From the IMG/VR virus record IMGVR_UViG_3300008954_000090, positions 1 through 44,297 of that record: DNA of 44,297 nt; one strand, 5' to 3'. Source of the DNA: a virus. This document shows positions 17,371-25,666 of the stretch, piece after piece. Each line of letters opens with the position of its first letter. Position 1 is the first letter of the stretch. The position numbers and the translations under genes were made by a program. The notes under the pieces are model-generated. The model had not been told where the DNA came from and searched no databases. It saw only the letters and a list, made by a program, of their open reading frames with translations.

Positions 17371-20300
17371 ATGGCTAACAATTCAAACAGAGTTTTTGTT
17401 TCTCCTGGTGTTTACACGTCAGAAAAGGATTTAAGTTTTGTATCTCAGAGTGTTGGGGTAACTACTTTAGGTCTTGCTGGTGAAACTTTAAGAGGACCAG
17501 CTTTTGAACCTATTTTTATAAGTTCATATGGTGATTTCACTACTTATTTTGGTGGTGTAAGTGCAGAGAAATATACAGACTCACAAATTCCTAAATATGA
17601 ATTATCGTATATCGCGAAATCTTATTTACAACAATCGAATCAATTATTTGTAACAAGAGTATTAGGGTACTCGGGTTATGACGCTGGACCATCATGGTCT
17701 ATAGTAACGGTGGGTGATTTAGATTGTGCAACCCTAGAACACGTATGTAATTTTCCAGGTTTATCTGGTCGTTCAACTTGTTGTGGTGGAGCAACAGGAG
17801 CAACTGAATCGTGTGACGTTAGTGTTACAGCTTACATTAACATAACAGGTAGTACAACTCATTATATGGGTAGAGGAGGAGATAGTGTTTTCGCTGTATT
17901 CTCAGGATATAGTTGGGTGGCTCAACATTTAGACAGACCTATAGAATTATATAATGGTAGTTCAACAACACTAAGAACAGATTTAAAACTAATGTATTCA
18001 CAACTTACTTCATACTTAAGTGTTTGTGACCACCCAAGTTTAGATGAAACTGGAGCCCCTACTTCGTTACCATCAAGTTCGTTATCGGGTACCTCATCAG
18101 GTAACCCACTTTCTGGTACAGGGATAGCTTATTCTTATGGATGTCATCAATGGACTAGTCTTGATAGTGGTTGTTCTGGAAGTACTGTTAGTACAGCTCA
18201 AACATTAAATTACCCAATACACCTTACTCCAAGTTCTACGTTTATTCCTTATTCAGCAGCGTCCAGAACTAGTAATAGTAACGCTTTAGGTTTATATAAT
18301 AGATTAGGTTCAGATTGTGATTATAGATGTAACGATAAAAATGATAGTTGGACTTATAATTTCTTTGATTATAATGATACAACACAAAGATATGTAGGAC
18401 GTTCAGTATTAGCCACTGTAGGTTCTTACGAGGGAGGCCAATCACACATCGCTACTGACTTATCGACTTCAGCAGAAACTTGTCTTTATAGTGCGGTTAC
18501 TTCAATCTCAACTTGTCAACTTACAGGTAAAACATTCTGTGATTACCATGATGTGGTTGTAGCAACTTTCCGTTCAAGAGGATTGAGTACTTTATCGTCG
18601 GGTGGACCTGAATATGAAATAACAGGAACAACACATGTAGAATTTGTATGTAGTGGAAGTACATGGCAACAAGTATTAAACGACCCATTCAGTAGTTTCG
18701 GTATGAGAACTAGAAACAAAGACGCTGAAGTAAGATGGTTTGATGTTTCAATGAATGAAACAAGTAAAAATTATATTAAGAGAGTATTCGGTGTAGGTAA
18801 TTTTGATAGAAATAGAAGACAAGTACCTATATTTGTTGAGGAGTCGTATCCAAAAATGTTAACCTATTTCTGGAAACAAGGTTATATTAGAGGTTTGAGA
18901 TGTGATTTATTAGACTTACCTTCATTTAGAGCAGCTAACAATACAGACACAATTGCGTTCTATCAAGAAAAATGGCAAACACCAGTTACACCATATATTG
19001 TTTCTGAATTACGTGGTTTCAAAGTATTCCAATTATTTAGATTCATAACTATACCAGATGGAAACGCAGCTAATAGGGCAGTTAAATTCTCAATAATCAA
19101 TATTTCATTCGAGAGAAAAGAATTTGATATTATAGTGAGAGACTTTAACGATACCGATGCAAACCCTATAATCTTAGAGAAATACACAAGATGTAGTTTA
19201 AACCCAACACTTAACACTTACGTTGGTAAAAAGATAGGAACTAGTGATGGACAATACGAATTAAATAGTAGATACGTAATGTTAGAAATTAATCCAGATG
19301 TTGAGGTTGATGATACATTATGGGACGCTCTACCTTGTGGATTCGAAGGATACCAATTTAGAAAGTACGATTCAAGAAGAGGACCAACGGTTATTTATAA
19401 GGCAAAATATGACTCACCAGGTGAAGTTATATTTGACCCACCATTTGGAGTGGCTACAGGAAATAACCAGATAATTAGTGCGGGAGATAAAGTAAGAAAA
19501 GTTTACTTAGGTATTTCAGACACTAGAGGAATTGACCCTGACTTCTTTGAGTATAAAGGAAAACAAGCACCAACAGATAAATGTGCAGATGGTACGGGTG
19601 AAGACTGGCCTTGTTTAACACAAGGATTCCACATGGACAAAGATGCAACATGTGCTTACACACAAGGAGAACTTTGTAAAATTATAAATTGTGGTACCGA
19701 GTGTTTTGTAGGTTCTTCAGGAACTACAGACCAGTTTGTTGTGGGAGACGCTACATTTAGAGCTGAGCCTACTTTGAATACTGACCCATATTATAGATTA
19801 AATTCTAGAAAATTCACCGTATTACCATATGGTGGTTTCGATGGATGGGACATTTATAGAAAAACAAGAAGTAATTCTGACGCTTATAGAAGAGGACAAA
19901 GTGGTTATTTGGCAGGAGCTTGTATAACTACAGAATATCCAAACGCGACTGGAGACGGTTCATTCAAACCAATTGGTACTTTAGATGCAAGTACAGATTA
20001 TTATCCATACTTAGACGCGATACAAACATTCGCTAATCCTGAAGCAGTTAACATTAACGTGTTCGCTACACCAGGTATTGATTATGTTAATAACAGTAAC
20101 TTGGTAGAGGAGTCGATAGAAATGGTAGAGGATGATAGAGCAGATTCACTTTATGTGACTACTACACCTGATTATAACATGTTTGTAGCGACACCTAGTG
20201 ATATAGATAGTATAATTTCACCAGTTGAAGCAGTAGATAATTTGGAGAATGTAGGTATAGATTCTAACTATACAGCTACGTATTATCCTTGGGTATTAAA

Positions 20301-20883
20301 CAACGACACTGAAAATAATGTTAGAATTTATTTACCACCAACATATGAGGTGATGAGAAATATAGCATTAACAGATAATATTTCGTTCCCTTGGTTCGCA
20401 TCAGCGGGTTACACTCGTGGTATTGTGAACGCGGTTAAAGCTAGAAAGAAACTTACATTAGATGAAAGGGATACTTTATATCAAGGAAGAATAAATCCAA
20501 TCGCAACTTATTCAGATGTTGGTACGGTGATTTGGGGTAACAAAACTTTACAAGTTGCACAATCAGCGTTAGATAGAATAAATGTAAGAAGATTACTTCT
20601 ACAAGCAAGAAAACTGATATCAGCTGTGGCTGTTAGATTACTGTTCGAACAAAATGACGAACAAGTAAGAAATGAATTCTTAGACTTAGTAAACCCAATT
20701 TTAGATTCAATTAGAAGAGAAAGAGGACTTACAGACTTTAGAGTTGTATTATCTGACGACCCACAATTAATAGACCAAAACACATTAGAAGGTAAGATTT
20801 ACATTAAACCTACTAGGTCATTAGAATTCATTAGTGTTGAATTCCTAATAACTCCAACAGGAGCTTCGTTTGAAAACGTTTAA
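17371..20883 (+). CDS. 18: Contractile tail sheath protein, T4 gp18-like, with very large insertion
   Basis: A 1170-residue protein. The N-terminus (FVSPGVYTSEKDLSF...GLAGETLRGPAFEPIFISSYGDFTTYFGG, residues ~9-60) is diagnostic of phage sheath proteins. The C-terminal ~150 residues carry the conserved sheath end (INPIATYSDVGTVIWGNKTL, then ALDRINVRRLLLQARKLI, then LVNPILDSIRRERGLTDFRVV and the final SLEFISVEFLITPTG strand). T4 gp18 is 659 residues. The extra length lies mainly between about residues 115 and 470, a S/T/G/C-rich surface region with clusters such as CCGG. These insertions probably decorate the outside of the sheath. It is followed after 12 nt by an acidic protein gene. Confidence 0.92.
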   Translation: MANNSNRVFVSPGVYTSEKDLSFVSQSVGVTTLGLAGETLRGPAFEPIFISSYGDFTTYFGGVSAEKYTDSQIPKYELSYIAKSYLQQSNQLFVTRVLGYSGYDAGPSWSIVTVGDLDCATLEHVCNFPGLSGRSTCCGGATGATESCDVSVTAYINITGSTTHYMGRGGDSVFAVFSGYSWVAQHLDRPIELYNGSSTTLRTDLKLMYSQLTSYLSVCDHPSLDETGAPTSLPSSSLSGTSSGNPLSGTGIAYSYGCHQWTSLDSGCSGSTVSTAQTLNYPIHLTPSSTFIPYSAASRTSNSNALGLYNRLGSDCDYRCNDKNDSWTYNFFDYNDTTQRYVGRSVLATVGSYEGGQSHIATDLSTSAETCLYSAVTSISTCQLTGKTFCDYHDVVVATFRSRGLSTLSSGGPEYEITGTTHVEFVCSGSTWQQVLNDPFSSFGMRTRNKDAEVRWFDVSMNETSKNYIKRVFGVGNFDRNRRQVPIFVEESYPKMLTYFWKQGYIRGLRCDLLDLPSFRAANNTDTIAFYQEKWQTPVTPYIVSELRGFKVFQLFRFITIPDGNAANRAVKFSIINISFERKEFDIIVRDFNDTDANPIILEKYTRCSLNPTLNTYVGKKIGTSDGQYELNSRYVMLEINPDVEVDDTLWDALPCGFEGYQFRKYDSRRGPTVIYKAKYDSPGEVIFDPPFGVATGNNQIISAGDKVRKVYLGISDTRGIDPDFFEYKGKQAPTDKCADGTGEDWPCLTQGFHMDKDATCAYTQGELCKIINCGTECFVGSSGTTDQFVVGDATFRAEPTLNTDPYYRLNSRKFTVLPYGGFDGWDIYRKTRSNSDAYRRGQSGYLAGACITTEYPNATGDGSFKPIGTLDASTDYYPYLDAIQTFANPEAVNINVFATPGIDYVNNSNLVEESIEMVEDDRADSLYVTTTPDYNMFVATPSDIDSIISPVEAVDNLENVGIDSNYTATYYPWVLNNDTENNVRIYLPPTYEVMRNIALTDNISFPWFASAGYTRGIVNAVKARKKLTLDERDTLYQGRINPIATYSDVGTVIWGNKTLQVAQSALDRINVRRLLLQARKLISAVAVRLLFEQNDEQVRNEFLDLVNPILDSIRRERGLTDFRVVLSDDPQLIDQNTLEGKIYIKPTRSLEFISVEFLITPTGASFENV

Positions 20884-20895
20884 AAACAATAGAAA

Positions 20896-22287
20896 ATGAG
20901 TAGACATATTTTTAAAAAATCACAAGTAGAAAAAGAGTTAGGTCTTAAGTCTGCATTATATGAAACCTACGGGAAGAAATCACAAGAGATAGTTGTTAGT
21001 GAAGAACAGCTTGGTAGGTTATTAGAGAAGTGTGGTGACCCTCAAGAGGAACAATTAGTTCCACCAGCAAATACAAATGTAGAAGATTCAGAGGATTTGA
21101 CTATAGCAATACTCGATGAGGTTGAGGATGAATTAGACTTAGATGAAACTTTTGACGATTATGAGTCTATAGACCATTCAGATAGAGACGAGTTCGACGG
21201 AAGAAAGTCTAGGGTGGTTGGTGTTTATAGAAATGATTCAGACCCAGACCAAAATTTTGAGGAGAGTTTTGACTATGAGAAAGGAGAATTTAATCCTGGT
21301 GATGGGGCTAATGATGAATCTTATGATGGGCATCATTTCAAACATGACGTTATAGGAGCATATGATGATGATTTAACAGGTAAATCTCGTAGAGGTGAAG
21401 TTTATGAAGATTCTGAAGGTGAAGAAACTTATAACTATGGAGAGGACGAAGGAAGAGATGAGTATAGACTAAAACATAGTGATATGAGTAGAAGTCATAG
21501 ACATAATCTTGAAAAAGATATGGATTATGATGAAGACCATGAATTTAGACATGAAAGAGGTACTCATTTTTATGAATCAGTAGAAAATTTGTTATGGAAA
21601 AAAGATTTAGCGAAAGTTCATTTTTTAGTCGCGGAAACTTACGAATCTATTAGAAAAAGTATTTTAAAGGAAAGAGTAAGAGAATTAGATAGAAGAGATT
21701 ACACTCTAAAACCTGGAATGTTAAGTGAAGCACAAGATGAATGGAGAGGACACAATCCAGGAGCTTCAGCAGCTGCAGGAATTGAGAATATAATCGACAA
21801 CATTAAAAAAGCTTGGCATTTCTTAAAAGACGGAAAAACTAGAAAACAAATTGAGAATACTTTGGTGAAGTTAGATAATTTCATGTCTTACACTGCAGAA
21901 TTAGTTGGTTCTGGGAGAGACCAGAGAGCGTCGAGAGGTTATGACCAAGTTACAAGACCACTACCTCATCCAGAAGTAGACGAGCCTGAAGAATTAGAGG
22001 ATATTGATGATGAAATATCTATAAATGAAAGTTGGACGAAAGCTTTAAGATTAGAAGAAGCAACACTTAGTGAAGAACAGTGGATGCAAAAAGCTGATGA
22101 TGATATAGAAAGAAGAGGTACTGAAGGTGTTTTTCACAGATATTGTGTAGATAAGGGATATAAAAATGGTTGTTCAAAAGGATGTTGGGAACATGCAGAA
22201 GATGCAATTGCTGACGGATACTTAGATGGTAGTTTATGGGGTAGAAGAGTCGGTTTAGCGAAAGCATATTGTGAGTCCCGCAGATAA
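20896..22287 (+). CDS. Acidic hypothetical protein with conserved-looking C-terminal Cys/Trp module
   Basis: A 463-residue protein. Residues ~65-225 are extremely D/E-rich with H, Y and R (DNA-mimic-like or calcium-binding-like composition). Residues ~230-345 look helical (LLWKKDLAKVHFLVAETYESIRKSI). The final ~70 residues (WMQKADDDIERRGTEGVFHRYC...GCSKGCWEHAEDAIADGYLDG) form a compact module with C-x8-C-x3-C spacing that could bind metal. No family is recognised. It directly follows the sheath gene and precedes the microprotein gene and terminator, so it is probably late-expressed and virion- or assembly-related. Confidence 0.6.
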   Translation: MSRHIFKKSQVEKELGLKSALYETYGKKSQEIVVSEEQLGRLLEKCGDPQEEQLVPPANTNVEDSEDLTIAILDEVEDELDLDETFDDYESIDHSDRDEFDGRKSRVVGVYRNDSDPDQNFEESFDYEKGEFNPGDGANDESYDGHHFKHDVIGAYDDDLTGKSRRGEVYEDSEGEETYNYGEDEGRDEYRLKHSDMSRSHRHNLEKDMDYDEDHEFRHERGTHFYESVENLLWKKDLAKVHFLVAETYESIRKSILKERVRELDRRDYTLKPGMLSEAQDEWRGHNPGASAAAGIENIIDNIKKAWHFLKDGKTRKQIENTLVKLDNFMSYTAELVGSGRDQRASRGYDQVTRPLPHPEVDEPEELEDIDDEISINESWTKALRLEEATLSEEQWMQKADDDIERRGTEGVFHRYCVDKGYKNGCSKGCWEHAEDAIADGYLDGSLWGRRVGLAKAYCESRR

Positions 22288-22311
22288 ACTAAAATTAAAA
22301 AATAAATAATT

Positions 22312-22374
22312 ATGTGTGATTGTCAGGTATGTAAATGTGGAACAAGTTGTGAATGTACTTGTTGTACGTGTTAA
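22312..22374 (+). CDS. 20-residue cysteine-rich, metallothionein-like microprotein
   Basis: ATG 22312 to TAA 22374 encodes MCDCQVCKCGTSCECTCCTC: nine cysteines in twenty residues, arranged as C-x-C and C-C-x-C units with K, D and E between them. This is the composition and spacing of a one-domain metallothionein, able in principle to bind Zn, Cu or Cd. The ATG is preceded by an A/T-rich leader (AAAATTAAAAAATAAATAATT) of the same type as other genes here, and the ORF sits alone between the 20896 gene and a strong terminator. No long alternative ORF explains the stretch. It is too short for ordinary gene callers. Chance cannot be excluded, but nine in-frame TGT codons in 19 positions are hard to get at random. 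Confidence 0.6.
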   Translation: MCDCQVCKCGTSCECTCCTC

Positions 22375-22393
22375 AAATTAAAAATAATATTAT

Positions 22394-22423
22394 AAAAAAA
22401 ACCCTCCGAAGAGGGTTTTTTTA
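22394..22423. terminator. Intrinsic terminator, bidirectional
   Basis: CCCTC (22402-22406), loop CGAA, GAGGG (22411-22415), flanked by an A-run on the left and a T-run on the right, so it can act in both directions. It ends the sheath/acidic/microprotein unit and also the convergent small membrane protein gene (stop at 22421). Confidence 0.85.
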
Positions 22424-22657
22424 TTTTATAAGCTTTCCACCGTTTCCTAAGATTAATAAGAATATCATTGGAAATAAAAACGGGGCTTTAAGTATATGAG
22501 TAAAAATGTAAAAATTATACCATATATTAGACGGAGAACCATCACGGTCTTCCTCCAGTTTCAGATAATTCTTTTGTAATTGTTTTTCGTTTACAAAAAT
22601 AAATAGTATCATTGCTAGTATGGAAAGGATTAGGTAGGTTAGGATATAAGTCATCAT
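22421..22657 (-). CDS. Small two-helix membrane protein
   Basis: A 78-residue protein with two hydrophobic helices, residues ~3-22 (TYILTYLILSILAMILFIFV) and ~52-70 (THILKAPFLFPMIFLLIL), joined by a polar loop (EKQLQKNYLKLEEDRDGSPSN). The layout would fit a holin-like or other inner-membrane phage protein, but there is no specific family evidence. Upstream on the minus strand (22730-22723) is TATTTTTG, matching the Bacteroidetes -7 element TAnnTTTG. It ends inside the shared bidirectional terminator. Confidence 0.6.
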   Translation of the reverse strand: MMTYILTYLILSILAMILFIFVNEKQLQKNYLKLEEDRDGSPSNIWYNFYIFTHILKAPFLFPMIFLLILGNGGKLIK

Positions 22658-22778
22658 TTTCTTTTATTTTATAATTATTATCGTTTTCTATTATATTATA
22701 CTCTAAAGTTAATAAAATGTTTCAAAAATACCAAATTAATTTACCTATATTTTATATGGTTTATCCCAAAAGTTTTCG

Positions 22779-22786
22779 TATCTTTG
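22779..22786 (+). promoter_or_regulatory. Putative Bacteroidetes-type -7 element (TAnnTTTG) for HAD gene
   Basis: TATCTTTG, an exact match to the Bacteroidetes primary sigma -7 consensus, 22 nt before the ATG at 22809. No clear TTG -33 element is seen at the expected distance, so the call rests on the -7 motif alone. Suggests early, host-polymerase transcription. Confidence 0.45.
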
Positions 22787-22808
22787 TATATAATTTAAAA
22801 ACAACTAT

Positions 22809-23249
22809 ATGAAATTATCATTATTTGACTTCGACAATACCTTAGTCGAAACACCCTACGAAGACAGTCCTTATCTGGACACACCTGAAAGTTTAGACCC
22901 AAACATATGGAACTTCAAATTTAACAAAGAAACAATTAAAGAATATTTTAATGAATCGTCTAACAATTCTACTATTACAGTGTTACTAACAAATAGAATA
23001 GATAGTGTGGAAGAAAACGTTTTAGATATTCTAGATAATGAAAAAGTTATATTTGATGAAAAAATGTTTATAGAGGGAAAGGAAGGAGATAGGTCCAAAG
23101 GAAAGAGATTGGAGAAACTCTTAGAAAAGTACCCCGAAACTACGGAGATAGAGTATTGGGAAGATAAGGACAAACACATTAAGGATGTGGTGAGTACTTG
23201 TGAAAAATACCCAAACATAAAACTTAACATCAATAAAATAATTACTTAA
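22809..23249 (+). CDS. HAD-superfamily protein, RNA-repair (SAK)-like
   Basis: A 146-residue protein starting MKLSLFDFDNTLVETP: HAD motif I with D7 and D9, then T11. Motif II is VLLTNR and the acidic motif IV is YWEDKDKH. The segment ETPYEDSPYLDTPESLDPNIWNF resembles HAD_SAK_1 proteins (DTP..P...W), which are linked to RNA-repair gene clusters. It should be a phosphatase or phosphotransferase. It has its own host-type promoter element (22779-22786) and overlaps the 3' end of the convergent kinase gene by 8 bp (23242-23249). The substrate is unknown; nucleic-acid 3'-end healing is a reasonable guess given the kinase neighbour. Confidence 0.7.
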   Translation: MKLSLFDFDNTLVETPYEDSPYLDTPESLDPNIWNFKFNKETIKEYFNESSNNSTITVLLTNRIDSVEENVLDILDNEKVIFDEKMFIEGKEGDRSKGKRLEKLLEKYPETTEIEYWEDKDKHIKDVVSTCEKYPNIKLNINKIIT

Positions 23250-23895
23250 TTTTTTCTATATTTTCTGATGGCCTATCAGATAAATCTATTAATTCTTTAT
23301 TGTCTACAGTCCATACATTATCAAAGATAGGAATCATATTTCTCATATTATCTTTAACTTTTTGGTGGTATTGTGCTACCATTTCAGGTGGTAAACTTCT
23401 AGGTCTTTCACTATTTCTTAATTGAGCCAATTCTAGAGGTGTCCTCACATATACTAGTGTTGTATTAAATCCGTTTTCTTTTGCAAGAGACCATACGTCT
23501 TTCATAACTTGTTCCTGACCCCCGCCTGCATCATACACCACATTTACTGATTGGTCTCTTTCTTGTTCTAGGAATTGTTTTAGGAATTTAACGGTTAGGT
23601 TTCTAGGGTCAGAGGTAGTGTAGGTTTTGTCGAGTATTTCCTGATACCCTTCAGGTGTGGATATTTTTTCCTCCCACTCATCACCCCATAATTTTTTAGC
23701 TGTCATTACACGGACTTGGTCTACATTAAATTCCTTCACATTATCTAAATTAATTAGATTTTTAGTTATAAAACTTTTTCCCGCACCGGGACCACCAGCA
23801 ATAACTACAAAGTTATTGGTTGGATTAGCAAACCCCACCACTTTTTCTTCTTTTAAGAATTCTTCTCGTAATATTTTTTTAATTAAGTTTCTCAT
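23242..23895 (-). CDS. P-loop kinase, polynucleotide 5'-kinase/zeta-toxin-like, with putative capsid-targeting N-terminus
   Basis: A 217-residue protein. Walker A is GGPGAGKS (34-41). After it comes N-V-D59-Q-V-R62, matching in spacing the D and R of the T4 Pnkp kinase NRDDYR motif. A later ELAQLRNSERPRSLPPEMV (~155-173) parallels T4 Pnkp ELVKRNSKR....P..V. These point to a 5'-OH polynucleotide kinase, with zeta-toxin-like kinases as the alternative. The N-terminus MRNLIKKILREEFLKEE precedes the kinase fold by ~27 residues and looks like an added tag (I-L-R-E). The start overlaps the upstream stop as ATGA, so it is coupled to the 23892-24473 gene. It carries no phosphatase domain; HAD phosphatases are encoded separately nearby. 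Confidence 0.75.
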   Translation of the reverse strand: MRNLIKKILREEFLKEEKVVGFANPTNNFVVIAGGPGAGKSFITKNLINLDNVKEFNVDQVRVMTAKKLWGDEWEEKISTPEGYQEILDKTYTTSDPRNLTVKFLKQFLEQERDQSVNVVYDAGGGQEQVMKDVWSLAKENGFNTTLVYVRTPLELAQLRNSERPRSLPPEMVAQYHQKVKDNMRNMIPIFDNVWTVDNKELIDLSDRPSENIEKIK

Positions 23896-24473
23896 CTTAG
23901 CCCTATCCAGTTTCTCTTAAAAACAATATTTTCTTCCTTGGTTACTTCAAAATTATCTACCTCTACTAGGTCCCCATAATCAGAATCATTATGTTCACTA
24001 TCTTCTATCCAGTCTGTCGGGGAAGACTCTACTATCTCTAAAGCCTCCTCTTTTGTTCGAACACCTACCATGGTACCCCACCCAGTTCTAGATTCAAATA
24101 CTTCTTCAACATAGTCCATTGATATTTCAAATTTAGGTATTTCCACTAATTTGATAGGTCCTACACTAAAGTCTCTAGAATATGACCCGTTACTTATAAA
24201 GGCTTCTACAAACCAGTATATCATATCAAAAGTGTACCGTTGTAGCTCCGTTGGGTCTGCACCCATTAATTTTAGTATTCCAATAAGGTGTTCTGAAAGG
24301 TTTGGGTTGTGCACTGGTTTATGTTCTACTTGAATCGTACTAAGAAATTTATCCCAACCATCTAGCTGTTGCATCTTAGTGAAAACTATTCTAAGTCTCT
24401 TCTCAACATCTTGTGGAGCCCATGTTGGTGATTGTGTTTCTTCTATTAGTATCTCCTTAATTTTATTTCCCAT
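23892..24473 (-). CDS. Hypothetical protein with putative capsid-targeting N-terminus
   Basis: A 193-residue protein of unknown family. It starts MGNKIKEILIEETQSP, a short amphipathic helix ending I-L-I-E, like its neighbours. The body is mixed alpha/beta with FEISMDYVEEVFESRTGWGTMVGVRTKEEALEIVESS in the C-terminal half, then an acidic stretch and a final FKRNWIGLR. No catalytic motif is obvious. It is the middle gene of a three-gene minus operon (24817 to 23242) with 1-4 nt overlaps on both sides, so it is expressed together with the kinase. Confidence 0.65.
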   Translation of the reverse strand: MGNKIKEILIEETQSPTWAPQDVEKRLRIVFTKMQQLDGWDKFLSTIQVEHKPVHNPNLSEHLIGILKLMGADPTELQRYTFDMIYWFVEAFISNGSYSRDFSVGPIKLVEIPKFEISMDYVEEVFESRTGWGTMVGVRTKEEALEIVESSPTDWIEDSEHNDSDYGDLVEVDNFEVTKEENIVFKRNWIGLR

Positions 24474-24817
24474 TACTTATTTTCAATTAATAGTTCACCT
24501 AGGACCTCAATCTTACCCATAATTTCTTGAAATTCAATTTGTTTCATATCCATATTTTCGTTGGTTGATTGATATAACCTATCTAAAAGTTTTTTATATT
24601 CAGTTAATGATTTATCTTTATCAAACTTACCTTCAGATGCTTTTTCATAATAAGGTAATTTTACTTTAAAGTGGTGATAAGTTAACATGGAATTACCACC
24701 TTTCTTTTTTGCACTATCAGTTATCTTTTCTGCTCCTTTTCCTCTTCCTTCCGCAAAGTCCTCCATCTCTTCCTCTGAAATAGCTTCTCTTAATATGTTT
24801 TTAATAAGATTTTTCAT
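24473..24817 (-). CDS. Small hypothetical protein with putative capsid-targeting N-terminus
   Basis: A 114-residue, charged, largely helical protein. It starts MKNLIKNILREAISEEE, almost identical to the first 11 residues of the kinase two genes downstream (MRNLIKKILRE) although the rest is unrelated. Residues ~95-112 (IEFQEIMGKIEVLGELLIEN) form a hydrophobic helix. First gene of the minus operon. Its stop overlaps the next start by one base (TAATG). A putative late promoter motif lies immediately upstream (24822-24830). Function unknown; size and composition would suit a T4-style internal head protein. Confidence 0.65.
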   Translation of the reverse strand: MKNLIKNILREAISEEEMEDFAEGRGKGAEKITDSAKKKGGNSMLTYHHFKVKLPYYEKASEGKFDKDKSLTEYKKLLDRLYQSTNENMDMKQIEFQEIMGKIEVLGELLIENK

Positions 24818-24821
24818 ATAT

Positions 24822-24837
24822 TATAAATATATTTATA
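24822..24837. promoter_or_regulatory. Back-to-back putative late promoter motifs (divergent)
   Basis: TATAAATATATTTATA contains ATATTTATA on the plus strand (24829-24837, 16 nt before the ATG at 24854) and on the minus strand (24830-24822, 4 nt before the ATG at 24817). The overlap makes a 16-bp palindrome in the shared gap of the two tagged operons. Confidence 0.45.
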
Positions 24838-24853
24838 AACAAACAATTACTAG

Positions 24854-25666
24854 ATGTTAAACGAACAAATAAAAAGAATTAAGAATTTAATGTTATTAAA
24901 AGAACAGGATGAGGATAGTTTATCCCGTTATATGGATTCCACATATTTAAAAACACCTGAACAAGCGGGAGTGGATGAGTCTGAAAGTGATAGAATAGTG
25001 TTCGATACAATAAACGACGCTATAGAGCACAAGATGAAGTTGGTTATGTTAAGACCAGAATATGTGTCTGCAGCACGATACCTTATTGATAAAAAAGGTT
25101 ATACGGGTTACATATTAGTTGGTACCGTAATAGGTTTTCCAGGTGGTGATAGTGAACATGGAGTTAAAATGGACGAAGCTCTAGAAGCAATTCAAAATGG
25201 GGCTGACGAACTAGACTTTGTAGTAGATTATAAAGCTTTTAAGAACGGCAATCTAGATAAAGTAATGAAAGAAGTGGCTGAAGGAACCGCTATAGGGATA
25301 GATAAAGGAAAAGTGGTTAAGTGGATTATAGAATCTGCAGCTTTAACCGATGATGAGGTCGCACAACTTACAGGTTTAATTAGAGATATTGTAATAGAGG
25401 CTGTTGGTAATGAAAAAGCAAGAAATGTTTTTGTAAAAACCTCTACAGGATTCTTTAGTCCAGAGGGTGGGGGACCAGGAGGTGCAACACCAGAAGCTGT
25501 TAATATTATGAAGTCCAATTCAGGTCCACTACAAGTTAAAGCGTCGGGTGGTATTTATAGTAAAGAAGACGCTGAAAGAATGATAGATGCTGGAGCTACA
25601 CGACTAGGTACTTCTGCAGCGGTAGACATTATTAAAGGAAATAAAATAGAAAATTCAGATTACTAA
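24854..25666 (+). CDS. deoC: Deoxyribose-phosphate aldolase (DeoC) with N-terminal tag
   Basis: A 270-residue class I aldolase that splits 2-deoxyribose-5-phosphate into acetaldehyde and glyceraldehyde-3-phosphate. Diagnostic segments: VGTVIGFPGG (89-98), GADELDFVVD with D121, FVKTSTGF with the Schiff-base lysine K195, GGATPEAVNIM, and VKASGGI with K229. All expected catalytic residues are present. An extra ~18 residues at the N-terminus (MLNEQIKRIKNLMLLKEQ) precede the fold and resemble the helix-plus-L-x-E tags of the adjoining genes. The stop overlaps the next start (TAATG, 25664-25668), coupling it to the deoxyribosyltransferase-like gene, which is a sensible pathway partner. Confidence 0.92.
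   Translation: MLNEQIKRIKNLMLLKEQDEDSLSRYMDSTYLKTPEQAGVDESESDRIVFDTINDAIEHKMKLVMLRPEYVSAARYLIDKKGYTGYILVGTVIGFPGGDSEHGVKMDEALEAIQNGADELDFVVDYKAFKNGNLDKVMKEVAEGTAIGIDKGKVVKWIIESAALTDDEVAQLTGLIRDIVIEAVGNEKARNVFVKTSTGFFSPEGGGPGGATPEAVNIMKSNSGPLQVKASGGIYSKEDAERMIDAGATRLGTSAAVDIIKGNKIENSDY

Noticed and set aside
24822-24837. Palindrome as an origin or recombination site
   Set aside because: It is fully explained by two overlapping copies of the motif seen before other genes on either strand.
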